From the NCBI RefSeq assembly GCF_023272795.1, contig NZ_CP096829.1:2046001-2110000 (forward strand): a stretch of DNA of 64,000 nucleotides, in the 5' to 3' direction. The stretch's first letter is position 1. Every line of letters starts with the position of its first letter. Below the pieces are notes generated by a model. That model was not told where the DNA came from, did not search any database, and saw only the letters and a program-made list of their open reading frames with translations. The translations under genes were made by a program, and so were the position numbers. The stretch is from Flavobacterium humidisoli. GTDB taxonomy: Bacteria > Bacteroidota > Bacteroidia > Flavobacteriales > Flavobacteriaceae. Positions 6,643 to 15,441 of the stretch are shown here, piece after piece.

Positions 6643-7692
6643 ATGCAAATGGAGAAAAAAGACATACGGGCCTTATCAAAAGATCAGCTTCGCGATTTTT
6701 TTGTTGAAAATGGAGATAAAGCGTTTCGCGGAAATCAGGTTTACGAATGGTTATGGAGCAAAGGGGCTCACAGTTTTGAAGACATGACAAATGTGGCAAA
6801 AGCTACAAGGTCTATGCTTGAAAATAACTTTGTTATCAATCATATTAAGGTTGATACAATGCAAAGAAGTAGTGATGGAACAGTAAAAAATGCTGTTAGA
6901 CTTCATGACGGACTTGTGGTAGAGTCTGTTTTAATTCCGACAGAAACTAGAACTACAGCTTGTGTTTCTAGTCAAGTTGGTTGTAGTTTGGATTGTAATT
7001 TCTGTGCAACAGCAAGATTAAAAAGAATGCGAAATCTAGAACCTGGAGAAATCTATGATCAAGTTCTAGCTATTGATAAAGAGAGCCGTTTGTATTACAA
7101 TCATCCGCTTTCTAATATTGTTTTTATGGGAATGGGAGAACCTTTAATGAACTATAATAATGTCATTAAAGCAATAGACATGATTACTTCAGAAGAAGGT
7201 TTAGGAATGTCTCCAAAACGAATTATGGTTTCGACTTCAGGAATTCCGAAGATGATAAAAAAAATGGCAGATGATGATGTGAAGTTTAAGCTGGCAGTTT
7301 CTCTGCACTCAGCTATAGACGAAACTCGCGCTCGCATTATGCCTTTCAGTAAAAACTTCCCTTTAAAAGATTTACGAGAAGCATTAGAATATTGGTATAG
7401 AAAAACCAAAAGTAAAATTTCTTACGAATATGTAGTTTGGAAAGGAATCAATGATGACAAAGCTTCGGTTGATGCTTTAGTTAAATTCTGTAAATATGTG
7501 CCTTGTAAAGTTAATTTGATTGAATACAATCCAATTGATGATGGCGAATTCCAGCAAGCTTCAGAAGAATCGATTATGGCTTATATAAAAGCGCTAGAAA
7601 ATATCGGTGTTGTCGTAAAAGTAAGAAGAAGCCGAGGAAAAGACATCGATGCAGCCTGCGGCCAGTTAGCCAACAAAGAAGCAGAAGTATAA
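6643..7692 (+). CDS. rlmN: Dual-specificity RNA methyltransferase RlmN
   Basis: Radical-SAM enzyme that methylates C2 of A2503 in 23S rRNA and A37 of some tRNAs. The [4Fe-4S]-binding CxxxCxxC motif is C114-x3-C118-x2-C121, preceded by TTACVSSQVG. The segment VFMGMGEPLMNYNNV and the C-terminal RRSRGKDIDAACGQL, with its second catalytic cysteine, are RlmN hallmarks. 349 aa is normal. A second ATG at 6649 is possible; the first was kept because the MQ-EKKDIRA start is, from memory, conserved in relatives. Monocistronic, closed by a hairpin. Confidence 0.95.
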   Translation: MQMEKKDIRALSKDQLRDFFVENGDKAFRGNQVYEWLWSKGAHSFEDMTNVAKATRSMLENNFVINHIKVDTMQRSSDGTVKNAVRLHDGLVVESVLIPTETRTTACVSSQVGCSLDCNFCATARLKRMRNLEPGEIYDQVLAIDKESRLYYNHPLSNIVFMGMGEPLMNYNNVIKAIDMITSEEGLGMSPKRIMVSTSGIPKMIKKMADDDVKFKLAVSLHSAIDETRARIMPFSKNFPLKDLREALEYWYRKTKSKISYEYVVWKGINDDKASVDALVKFCKYVPCKVNLIEYNPIDDGEFQQASEESIMAYIKALENIGVVVKVRRSRGKDIDAACGQLANKEAEV

Positions 7693-7727
7693 TCCGCTAC
7701 GATATTTTATCGGTATAAAATAAAAAG

Positions 7728-7770
7728 AGCATTAAAAACGAGAATTTCTCGTCCTTAATGCTTCTTTTTT
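7728..7770. terminator. Branched bidirectional terminator between rlmN and a convergent lipoprotein gene
   Basis: AGCATTAA (7728-7735) pairs with TTAATGCT (7755-7762). Inside, ACGAGAA (7738-7744) pairs with TTCTCGT (7746-7752). T-rich sequence follows on both strands, so it can serve both converging genes. Confidence 0.75.
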
Positions 7771-7786
7771 TGGACAAAAAGGATGC

Positions 7787-8647
7787 TTATTTTTTCAAAT
7801 CTACTTCTTCTGTAACTCCATCTTTTGTTACTTTTACAAGTGTATCGCATTCTCCGCTACCATAATCAATAGTTGCTGCAGCGCCATTTTTAGTTATAGA
7901 GACAATTCCTTTTACAGCAATAGATTTTCTGCAAGACGCATTAAACTCTAGAGGAGTTGTAATTTCTGCCGAAAAAGTATCTCCGTTCGGGAAAGTTGTA
8001 GAACCGCTTCCGGTAACTACAAACACGTTATCATCCCAATCAAACCATGTGTCATAGCCAGAAGTCATTTCTTTTGTTAGAGTTCCTTTTCTCGTGTACA
8101 CTTTTCCATCATCGAAGGTAATGGTTAAATCTATAGAAGCTGTAGAAACAGGATGTGCTGTCACCAATAAATTAGTCTCTTTAATAGTTCTCACGATACT
8201 TTTGCTTCCTTGAATTTTTTTACCATTATGATAAAATCCATCAAAAGTGTAGCTAATGGTTTGTGTAGAAGAAGTAAAATCGTTTGAAAAAGAAACAACC
8301 ATTTTACCTTTTACTGTATTTCCGTTATTAAGAGTGCAGCCTTCCACGCCAAAATCTACTGTTTTGGTCCAAGTATTATTGGTTAAAACTGTAGTGATTG
8401 TAGCACAGCTAGGAAGATAATTTTTTATAGGTCCGTTTGGTTTTGCATTTACATTCAATTGAGAGCTAAATTGATCTTCAGCAATATCAGTAACATCCTC
8501 AACAGAAGCATCGATTTTAGCGTTGGTTATAATCTCATCGTTGGTAATCGCAGCTGCCGATCCGTCATTTGTTTTTTCATCAGAATTACAGCTCATGAAA
8601 AAAGACATAGTAATAAAAGTACTAATTAATAAAAGTTTTGTTTTCAT
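7787..8647 (-). CDS. Exported lipoprotein of unknown function
   Basis: The signal peptide with lipobox FFMSC places the lipid-modified cysteine at residue 20. The mature protein (about 265 aa) is rich in Thr, Ser and Asp with alternating beta-strand patterns (KGKMVVSFSND, GSKSIVRTIKET, FTFDDGKVYTRKG-like). Four cysteines are present in the mature domain (CATITT, GCTLNN, CRKSI, ECDTL). No known family is recognised. It is monocistronic, sharing the branched terminator with rlmN. Outer-membrane surface or periplasmic location cannot be decided. Confidence 0.7.
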   Translation of the reverse strand: MKTKLLLISTFITMSFFMSCNSDEKTNDGSAAAITNDEIITNAKIDASVEDVTDIAEDQFSSQLNVNAKPNGPIKNYLPSCATITTVLTNNTWTKTVDFGVEGCTLNNGNTVKGKMVVSFSNDFTSSTQTISYTFDGFYHNGKKIQGSKSIVRTIKETNLLVTAHPVSTASIDLTITFDDGKVYTRKGTLTKEMTSGYDTWFDWDDNVFVVTGSGSTTFPNGDTFSAEITTPLEFNASCRKSIAVKGIVSITKNGAAATIDYGSGECDTLVKVTKDGVTEEVDLKK

Positions 8648-8793
8648 AAAAAAAATGGTTTTAGGTTTTTCTTTTAACTTAATGAATTCAAATCAGTATT
8701 AGTTAGAGCTATTTTTGGAGTTTTTTTTCAGGTTAAAACATAAAATATTTAAATGCTAACCTAAAATACACAACGTATTTTTATTTAAAATAG

Positions 8794-8801
8794 TATATTT
8801 G
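8794..8801 (+). promoter_or_regulatory. -7 box of the polyprenyl synthase gene
   Basis: TATATTTG ends eight bases before the ATG at 8810, so the leader is only a few bases. No -33 TTG at normal spacing is seen. Confidence 0.55.
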
Positions 8802-8809
8802 GAGTCTAA

Positions 8810-9787
8810 ATGAATATTACGTCTCAAATAAAGCAGCCTATTTTTAACGAGATGGAACTTTTCGAAAAAAAGTTCCATGAATCGATGACTTCCAAGGTTG
8901 CATTACTAAACAGAATCACTTATTATATCGTAAACCGTAAAGGAAAACAAATGCGTCCGATGTTTGTTTTTCTTACTGCAAAAATGGTTTCTGGCGGTAC
9001 TGTAAACGAAAGAACCTACCGCGGAGCTTCGGTAATTGAATTAATTCACACGGCAACTTTAGTACACGATGATGTGGTAGACGACAGTAATCGCCGTCGC
9101 GGATTCTTTTCAATCAATGCACTTTGGAAAAATAAAATTGCCGTTTTGGTTGGAGATTATTTATTGTCTAAAGGTTTATTGCTTTCTATTGATAATGGTG
9201 ATTTTGATTTGCTGAGAATCATCTCTGTAGCCGTTCGCGAAATGAGCGAAGGAGAATTGTTGCAAATCGAAAAAGCAAGAAGACTTGATATTACCGAAGA
9301 TGTTTATTACGAAATCATCAGAAAGAAAACTGCAACACTTATAGCGGCTTGTTGTGCGCTTGGCGCGAAAGCTGTAATTGAAGATGATATTCAGGTAGAA
9401 AACATGCGAAAGTTTGGTGAGCTGATCGGGATGGCTTTTCAAATCAAAGACGACTTATTCGACTATAGCGAAGAAGCTATCGGAAAACCAACCGGAATCG
9501 ATATTAAAGAGCAAAAAATGACTTTGCCTTTAATTCATGTTTTAAATACCTGTACTCCGCAAGAAAAAAAGTGGCTGATAAACTCCATCAAAAACCACAA
9601 CAAAGACAAAAAACGCGTAAAAGAAGTGATTGCCTTTGTAAAAGATAATAATGGTTTGGCTTACGCCGAAAATAAAATGGTCGAATTCCAACAGGAAGCG
9701 CTTTCTCTGCTTCAAAACTTCGAAGATTCTGAGTATAAAGATGCACTTACTTTGATGGTCAACTACGTTATTGAAAGAAAAAAATAA
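8810..9787 (+). CDS. Polyprenyl diphosphate synthase (IspB-like)
   Basis: Trans-isoprenyl diphosphate synthase that elongates FPP with IPP to make the side chain of menaquinone. The first aspartate-rich motif is DDVVD at 87-91 (LVHDDVVDDSNRRRG) and the second is KDDLFDY near residue 225, preceded by GMAFQI. GKQMRP at 45-50 is the conserved IPP-binding start. 325 aa fits long-chain synthases. The chain length (hepta- or octaprenyl) cannot be read safely. The gene stands alone with its own promoter. Confidence 0.9.
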   Translation: MNITSQIKQPIFNEMELFEKKFHESMTSKVALLNRITYYIVNRKGKQMRPMFVFLTAKMVSGGTVNERTYRGASVIELIHTATLVHDDVVDDSNRRRGFFSINALWKNKIAVLVGDYLLSKGLLLSIDNGDFDLLRIISVAVREMSEGELLQIEKARRLDITEDVYYEIIRKKTATLIAACCALGAKAVIEDDIQVENMRKFGELIGMAFQIKDDLFDYSEEAIGKPTGIDIKEQKMTLPLIHVLNTCTPQEKKWLINSIKNHNKDKKRVKEVIAFVKDNNGLAYAENKMVEFQQEALSLLQNFEDSEYKDALTLMVNYVIERKK

Positions 9788-9905
9788 TCTTTTAAATTAG
9801 ATAATCAGAAAATTTGTCAATTAGATAATTGATTTACTTTGTTGTAAATCAGTTGGGTATTGCTATGCGTTGGAATTTGGAATTTTAAAAAATTGAAATT
9901 TTTTT
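9788..9905. repeat. TTAGATAATT-type and AATTTGGAATTT-type intergenic repeats
   Basis: The gap before the sigma factor holds AATTAGATAATCAG and CAATTAGATAATTG. It also holds a hairpin TGATTTAC / GTAAATCA (9830-9837 / 9844-9851), then a run around TTGGAATTTGGAATTTT. The same word families recur at 50.8, 52.9, 17.7, 18.5, 25.5 and 59.4 kb. Confidence 0.5.
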
Positions 9906-9998
9906 ACAGTTGATGCAACCATTTCAAATCGACAATCGTCTATGCTAATAGAAGTCTGTTTCTAAAACCAAAAACAAACCAAAACCAAAAACTTATAA

Positions 9999-10559
9999 AT
10001 GAAAATTATTCATTTACATCAAGAAGAAACCAAAATCATACAGTTGGCTGTCGAAAACAATCGTCAGGCACAACAACAGATTTACAGTAAGTTTTCTTCA
10101 AAAATGTTAAGTGTATGTCGCCAATATATAAAAGACATTCAATTGGCAGAAGATGTAATGATAACGGCTTTTATGAAAGTGTTTACCAATTTAAAAAACT
10201 TTGAACACAAAGGAAGTTTTGAAGGCTGGATCCGCCGAATTATGGTTAACGAATGCATTTCGTATTTAAGAGTTCAGAAAAAAGTAAAATTTGCCGAAGA
10301 TGAATTTTTTGTAGAAGAAAGTTTTAACGAAATCGACAGCCAGTTTACAGTAGAACAGATTCAGTATTTAATTGATGCTTTGCCCGACGGCTATAAAATG
10401 GTTTTCAATTTATATGCGATTGAAGGTTACAAACACAATGAAATTGCCAAGATGTTAGGAATAAATGAAGGAACATCAAAATCGCAATTATCGCATGCCA
10501 GAAAGATGTTGCAAACGCAAATTACTATTTTAAAAAAACAAGATAATGGAACCGAATAA
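9999..10559 (+). CDS. ECF-type RNA polymerase sigma factor
   Basis: Group 4 sigma-70 factor. Region 2 spans roughly residues 20-90 (SKMLSVCRQYIKDIQLAEDV, then FMKVFTNLKNF and GSFEGWIRRIMVNECI). Region 4 at about 132-180 has an HTH (EGYKHNEIAKMLGINEGTSK). No region 3 or N-terminal domain is present. The downstream gene starts inside its last codons (14-base overlap) and encodes a single-pass membrane protein that could be its anti-sigma factor. A third gene encodes an outer-membrane barrel. The inferred role is envelope or signal response. The regulon is unknown. Confidence 0.88.
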   Translation: MKIIHLHQEETKIIQLAVENNRQAQQQIYSKFSSKMLSVCRQYIKDIQLAEDVMITAFMKVFTNLKNFEHKGSFEGWIRRIMVNECISYLRVQKKVKFAEDEFFVEESFNEIDSQFTVEQIQYLIDALPDGYKMVFNLYAIEGYKHNEIAKMLGINEGTSKSQLSHARKMLQTQITILKKQDNGTE

Positions 10560-11301
10560 TTTTGAAAAGGATTTCCGTGAAAAACTAAACCAACGCGAAA
10601 TAGAACCAAGCAACAAAGCTTGGGATCGATTAGATGCGATGTTGAGTGTGGCAGAAGAGAAGAAACCAACAGTTCCTCTTCGTTCAGTGCAAGTATCAAA
10701 AAGAAAATGGCTGTATATAGCAGCAAGTTTCATCGGATTTCTATTGGTTGGAACGTTTTTTTTCAATCAAAATAAAAAGGCTGTTAAAATGCCAGAAACG
10801 ATAGTTGTTGAAAAAGAAAAAGAAGCTGAAACCGAAAAAGAATCGGTAACAGAACCTGTTTTAAACACTGTTGATTCAGTAAAAACGGAAATAGCAATTG
10901 CCAAAAAAACTTCGGAGGAAACAGTAAACAAAAACAAAAAAAACAATTCCGAAGGTTCGGAGCAAATTTCAAATAAAATCATTCAAAATGAATCCAATCA
11001 AATAGCGGAGTCTTCAATCATCAAAAACAATCAAGAAAAACAATCTACAAACAATCCACCTTTAATTGACGAAATGTCTAAACAAGACAATGTCGATCGG
11101 TTATTAAAAACAGCTGAAACGAAAATTTTAGCAGAAAATGCAGTTAAATCAAAATCAAAAATCAAAATTAATTCTAACGATTTATTAGATCAGGTTGACG
11201 GCGAACTGGAACTTTCTTTTAGAGAAAAAATGATTGCAAAAATCAATAAAAGTTACCACACCGTTAAAGTTGCTGTTGAAAATCGAAACGTTAAAAATTA
11301 A
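10546..11301 (+). CDS. Single-pass membrane protein, candidate anti-sigma factor
   Basis: The N-terminal cytosolic stretch of about 50 residues contains the pattern FREKLNQREIEPSNKAWDRLD. A transmembrane helix follows at about 51-69 (WLYIAASFIGFLLVGTFFF), then a long periplasmic tail of low complexity (Lys, Glu, Asn, Ser). The start overlaps the sigma gene by 14 bases, which implies translational coupling and a fixed stoichiometry. No classical zinc-binding anti-sigma motif (HxxxCxxC) is present. The anti-sigma role is inference from topology and context. The Asn/Lys-rich tail evolves fast and is not recognisable. Confidence 0.6.
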   Translation: MEPNNFEKDFREKLNQREIEPSNKAWDRLDAMLSVAEEKKPTVPLRSVQVSKRKWLYIAASFIGFLLVGTFFFNQNKKAVKMPETIVVEKEKEAETEKESVTEPVLNTVDSVKTEIAIAKKTSEETVNKNKKNNSEGSEQISNKIIQNESNQIAESSIIKNNQEKQSTNNPPLIDEMSKQDNVDRLLKTAETKILAENAVKSKSKIKINSNDLLDQVDGELELSFREKMIAKINKSYHTVKVAVENRNVKN

Positions 11302-11337
11302 ATCATCAATCAAATCAATCAATCAAAAAAAGTAATC

Positions 11338-12426
11338 ATGAAAAATTTTACAATTTATCTATTTCTCTTAGTATTCCTGTTTGTTACTAAAATGGTAGGA
11401 CAAGAAACTTTTGAAAACAAGGCAAAAGCAATTGCGGTTAATATCGAAAATATAACCAATGAAGAGAAAGCGGCATTAAAGAAAGAAGTCGATGAGGTTA
11501 ATAATCAATTAGTAGAAGGAACAATTTCAAAAGAAGAAGCAGAAAAAAAGAAAAAAGATTTTGCAGAAAAAAGAGCCCGTAATATCGAGAATAGAGTGGC
11601 TCTTGAACAGGAAAAATTGCAAGAATTGGTTCAGGAAAAAGTCGATGGCAAAGTGAATTATAATAAAGAAAGAGGAACGGTTTTGTTAATTGGTACTGGC
11701 GGCGATTCGATTAGTCCGCATAAAACAGAAATTAAGATTCCTGCAATGAAGGTGTACAACGGTCAAGATGACAAAATTAAAAGGGAATCAAAAAGAACAA
11801 CTTCTCAATTTGTATTTGCAATGGGGTTAAACAGTACAATGATCGACGGTAAACTGCAGGATTCCAATTATGATTTTATCGGATCACATTTTTACGAATG
11901 GGGTTTAACTCTTAATTCCAGAATTTTAAATGATAATAATTTGCTGCATGCCAAATACGGACTTTCCTTAATGTATAACAATCTTAGACCAACAGATAAT
12001 CGCAGTTTTGTTGTAAATGGCGACCAGACAGATTTAGTGACAAATCCGATACATTTAAAGGAATCTCGTTTTAGAAATGTGTATTTAGTGGCGCCAGTTC
12101 ATTTAGAATTTGATTTTTCGAAAGACGGAAACTACGATGGGAAATCTTATTTTAGAACACATAAAGGATTTCGAATGGGATTTGGAGGTTATGCAGGAAT
12201 CAATGTAAAATCGAAACAGATTTTAAAATTTGAAGACAACGACTATAAAACAACGCAAAAAACAAAAGGCGATTATAATGTAAATAATTTCATTTACGGT
12301 TTGAGTTCTTATATAGGTTATAAGGAAATAAGCTTGTATTTGAAATATGATTTAAATCCAGTATTTAAAAATAATGCTGTCGATGAGAATAATATTTCGT
12401 TAGGTATTCGCTTCGATTTCAACTAA
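11338..12426 (+). CDS. Putative outer-membrane beta-barrel protein with coiled-coil N-terminus
   Basis: The signal peptide ends near VTKMVGQ. Residues 30-110 are a charged coiled-coil (EEKAALKKEVDEVNNQLVEG and EAEKKKKDFAEKRARNIENR). From about 150 on the sequence alternates hydrophobic and polar residues with frequent aromatics (SQFVFAMGLN, LLHAKYGLSLMYNNL, FRMGFGGYAGINV) and ends GIRFDFN, an outer-membrane barrel signature. It sits 36 bases after the membrane protein gene, completing a sigma / inner-membrane / outer-membrane trio. The function is not known. Confidence 0.65.
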   Translation: MKNFTIYLFLLVFLFVTKMVGQETFENKAKAIAVNIENITNEEKAALKKEVDEVNNQLVEGTISKEEAEKKKKDFAEKRARNIENRVALEQEKLQELVQEKVDGKVNYNKERGTVLLIGTGGDSISPHKTEIKIPAMKVYNGQDDKIKRESKRTTSQFVFAMGLNSTMIDGKLQDSNYDFIGSHFYEWGLTLNSRILNDNNLLHAKYGLSLMYNNLRPTDNRSFVVNGDQTDLVTNPIHLKESRFRNVYLVAPVHLEFDFSKDGNYDGKSYFRTHKGFRMGFGGYAGINVKSKQILKFEDNDYKTTQKTKGDYNVNNFIYGLSSYIGYKEISLYLKYDLNPVFKNNAVDENNISLGIRFDFN

Positions 12427-12450
12427 GAATAAAATTAAGTTTAGTTAGTA

Positions 12451-12480
12451 AAAGGGCATCTCGTTAGGGATGCTTTTTTT
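12451..12480 (+). terminator. Terminator of the sigma-factor operon
   Basis: AAAGGGCATC pairs with GGATGCTTTT (12468-12477, with G-U pairs) around a 6-base loop and ends in a T run. It separates the operon from dnaG. Confidence 0.75.
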
Positions 12481-12516
12481 GATTTAAAAATGATTAAAAT
12501 TCCAACAAGATTTACG

Positions 12517-12524
12517 TATTTTTG
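12517..12524 (+). promoter_or_regulatory. -7 box of dnaG
   Basis: TATTTTTG ends 31 bases before the TTG start at 12556, giving a leader of about 25 bases. Confidence 0.6.
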
Positions 12525-12555
12525 CAAGCTCTCAACTTTTAAAATTTAATACACT

Positions 12556-14628
12556 TTGATTTCACAAACCACCATTGATTCTGTTTTTGAAACTGCTCGA
12601 GTAGAGGAGGTTATTGGCGATTTTGTGAATTTGAAGCGTGCAGGAAGTAATTTTAAAGGGCTGAGTCCATTCTCAGACGAGCGTTCTCCTTCGTTCATGG
12701 TTTCTCCGGCAAAAGGAATCTGGAAAGATTTTAGTACCGGAAAAGGCGGAAATTCTGTTAAATTCTTAATGGAACATTCGCAATTTACCTATCCAGAAGC
12801 CATTCGCTATTTAGCTAAAAAATACAATATCGAAATTGAAGAAACGGAGCAAACGGAAGCAGAAAAAGCAAATACAGATCTTCGTGAAAGTATGTATTTG
12901 GTTTCTGAATTTGCTGCTAAGTATTTTCAGGATGTTTTGGTTAATTCTGAAGAAGGAAAAGCAATTGGTTTATCGTATTTTAAAGAAAGAGGATTTACGA
13001 ATGAAACCATTAAAAAATTCAATTTAGGATACTCTCCCGAAACTTGGGATGCTTTGACGAAAGAAGCCTTAGGAAAGGGATATAAATTAGAATTTCTAGA
13101 AAGTACAGGTTTAACAATTCCGAGAGAAGATCGGCCATTTGACCGATTTAAAGGGCGTGTAATGTTCCCAATTCAAAGTATGTCGGGTCGTGTTTTAGGT
13201 TTTGGAGGTCGTATTTTAACGAATGATAAAAAAGCGGCAAAATACCTCAATTCGCCTGAAAGTGATATTTACCATAAAAGTAAAGTCCTTTATGGAATTT
13301 ATCATGCAAAACAATCTATAGCAAAACAAAACAATTGTTACTTGGTTGAAGGTTATACCGATGTGATTCAGTTCAGCCAAGCTGGAATAGAAAATGTTGT
13401 GGCTTCATCTGGAACCGCTTTAACGCCAGATCAGATTCGTTTGATAAATCGTCTTACTAGAAATATAACGGTGCTTTTTGATGGAGATGCGGCGGGTTTG
13501 CGTGCTTCTATTCGAGGAATCGATTTAATTCTGGAGGAAGGAATGAACGTGCGAGTTTGTTCGTTTCCTGATGGAGAAGATCCAGACAGTTTTGCGCGAA
13601 AAAATTCACACGATGATTTAGTATCTTATCTAGAAAATAACAGTAAAGATTTTATACAATTTAAGGCTTCGATTTTAATGGGCGAAGCCAAGAATGACCC
13701 GATAAAAAAGGCAGATCTGATTCGCGATATGGTTACGAGTATTTCTAAAATTCCAGACCGTATTCAGCGTGAAGTTTATATTCAGGAATGTGCTCGAATC
13801 ATGGATATTTCGGAGCAGGTCTTGACGAGCACTTTGGCGCAGCTGATTCAGAAAGATATAGCTGACGCTAATAAAAAGCAGAAACAGGAACAAAAGCCTT
13901 TTGAGGTAGTCAGAAATCAGCCTCCGCAAGCGGGTACATTTTCAGGAGGAGATCCAGAAGATCCAAGAACTGGTCCTCCAGATGGTTACGATTATCCGGG
14001 GGATCCAGGATATTTTCCGCAAGAACAAAATCAAAAAGTAGATATTTTATATGGTTTCGAAAGAAAAGTCATTGAGATTTTGCTATTGTACGGAAGTGTG
14101 GTAGAAAATTTTGAAGATGTTTTTTTGAGGGCAGATGAAGAAGGAAATGTAAAAGAAGTTTCAGAAAAAAGACAGTATAAAGTATTCGAAAAAATATACT
14201 TAAGTCTGCAAGAAGATGAGGTAGAGTTGTCGAATGTTTTGTTTCAAAATATTTACAAAAATATTATTGATTTTTATAATCAGAATGAAGCATTTAGTTT
14301 AGATAAATATTTGATGCATTTAGAGCCTGAGTTTGCTCAGGAAGTAACTAATATTTTGATGGAAGATGAAAGATTAACCATTCATAATTGGGAAGGGCAG
14401 AATATTTTTCCAAAACATAAAAGTGAAACCATTGAGCAGAATGTTTCAGATACGATATTTTCTATGAGATGGTATTTGGTGTCTGGGATTATTGCAGAAT
14501 TAAAGAATTCTCTTTTAACCGATCCGCAGGAAGATAATTCGGAAGTTTTGAGTATGGTGATCGATTATTCTAAATTGCTGAATAACTTTTCGAAAAAATT
14601 AGGACGAGTAGTAGTGCCCTATCACTAA
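12556..14628 (+). CDS. dnaG: DNA primase DnaG
   Basis: Makes the RNA primers for chromosome replication and works with the DnaB helicase. The order is: an N-terminal CHC2-type domain (1-100), the core with RFKGRVMFPI (197-206), the Toprim domain with E265 (VEGYTDV) and D309/D311 (FDGDAAG), a Pro/Gly-rich linker near 455-490, and a helical helicase-binding domain. All four zinc ligands of the N-terminal domain are replaced: the CPFH and CxxC positions read S37, S40, D58 and T61. The start codon is TTG. An in-frame TAA at 12547-12549 leaves no upstream ATG, and the first internal Met is residue 48. 690 aa is a normal length. Confidence 0.94.
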   Translation: MISQTTIDSVFETARVEEVIGDFVNLKRAGSNFKGLSPFSDERSPSFMVSPAKGIWKDFSTGKGGNSVKFLMEHSQFTYPEAIRYLAKKYNIEIEETEQTEAEKANTDLRESMYLVSEFAAKYFQDVLVNSEEGKAIGLSYFKERGFTNETIKKFNLGYSPETWDALTKEALGKGYKLEFLESTGLTIPREDRPFDRFKGRVMFPIQSMSGRVLGFGGRILTNDKKAAKYLNSPESDIYHKSKVLYGIYHAKQSIAKQNNCYLVEGYTDVIQFSQAGIENVVASSGTALTPDQIRLINRLTRNITVLFDGDAAGLRASIRGIDLILEEGMNVRVCSFPDGEDPDSFARKNSHDDLVSYLENNSKDFIQFKASILMGEAKNDPIKKADLIRDMVTSISKIPDRIQREVYIQECARIMDISEQVLTSTLAQLIQKDIADANKKQKQEQKPFEVVRNQPPQAGTFSGGDPEDPRTGPPDGYDYPGDPGYFPQEQNQKVDILYGFERKVIEILLLYGSVVENFEDVFLRADEEGNVKEVSEKRQYKVFEKIYLSLQEDEVELSNVLFQNIYKNIIDFYNQNEAFSLDKYLMHLEPEFAQEVTNILMEDERLTIHNWEGQNIFPKHKSETIEQNVSDTIFSMRWYLVSGIIAELKNSLLTDPQEDNSEVLSMVIDYSKLLNNFSKKLGRVVVPYH

Positions 14629-14633
14629 AAAGA

Positions 14634-14677
14634 AAAAACTCTATCTAATTTGATAATTCAAAATAGATAGAGTTTTT
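14634..14677. terminator. Bidirectional terminator between dnaG and a response regulator
   Basis: AAAAACTCTATCT (14634-14646) and AGATAGAGTTTTT (14665-14677) are perfect 13-base arms around an 18-base loop. The genes converge on it from both sides. Confidence 0.85.
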
Positions 14678-14719
14678 ATAATTTTCGATTCTCTTAAAAG
14701 GCTAAGATTTTCGACTTGA

Positions 14720-15349
14720 TTAAATAATTTCTAAAGTCTTAGCTTTATTAACTAAATCAACAAGATTAGTAACATTCAATTTTGTTAATAATCTCAGTTT
14801 GTAAGTACTGATTGTTTTTTCGTTCAGATTTAAGATTTTAGAGATTTCATTGTTTTTCTTACCATCACTTAAATAACGTAAAACTTCGATTTCGCGGTTA
14901 GAAAGTTTTCTGTACAGACGTTCACTTTTGCTTTGTTTAGCAATAAGTGCCATGTTTTTACGTACTGTTTCGTTGATGATAATTTTTCCTTCGTGTACTT
15001 TAATAATAGAATGACCTAATGTTTCAAGTTTTTCTGTTTTGTGTACATACCCAGAAACTCCTGCTTTAATTGCGTTTGGAGCGTACATTTGCTCAGCAAG
15101 ATCACTGAAAATAACAATTTTTGTTTTTGGGAAATTTTTTAAGATAGATTTAATTTCAAAGATGCTTGAAAGACCTTCTAACTCTAAATCTAGAATTAAA
15201 ATGTCGATCTCCTTCGTTTGAAGAATATCTCTAACCATTGAAAAATTGCCTACGTTGGCAACAATTGAAATTTGATCGTGGTCTTTAAAATAAGACTTAA
15301 CGCCAAAGTGCGTCACAGGATGATTGTCTGCTAGACATACTTTAATCAT
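14720..15349 (-). CDS. NarL/FixJ-type response regulator
   Basis: DNA-binding response regulator: receiver domain (1-120) with acidic residue D8, phosphoacceptor D54 (LILDLELEG) and lysine in GYVHKTEK near 104. A LuxR-type HTH at about 148-205 follows (LSNREIEVLRYLSDGKKNNEI). No histidine kinase gene is adjacent, so it is an orphan regulator whose partner lies elsewhere. From memory, such single-copy LuxR-type regulators lying next to housekeeping genes are common in Flavobacterium. Target genes are unknown. Confidence 0.88.
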   Translation of the reverse strand: MIKVCLADNHPVTHFGVKSYFKDHDQISIVANVGNFSMVRDILQTKEIDILILDLELEGLSSIFEIKSILKNFPKTKIVIFSDLAEQMYAPNAIKAGVSGYVHKTEKLETLGHSIIKVHEGKIIINETVRKNMALIAKQSKSERLYRKLSNREIEVLRYLSDGKKNNEISKILNLNEKTISTYKLRLLTKLNVTNLVDLVNKAKTLEII

Positions 15350-15441
15350 AATTTTTACCTTTTTTAGAATTGTTCATGTTTTTGGAGTGGTAAAATTAAT
15401 AAATAAATTCTGTAATAACTCGCAGAGAATGTTAAAATGTA

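Noticed and set aside
10427..10982. Several overlapping minus-strand frames across the sigma / membrane protein genes
   Set aside because: They are antisense shadows of Lys/Glu-rich coding DNA (Phe-rich translations).
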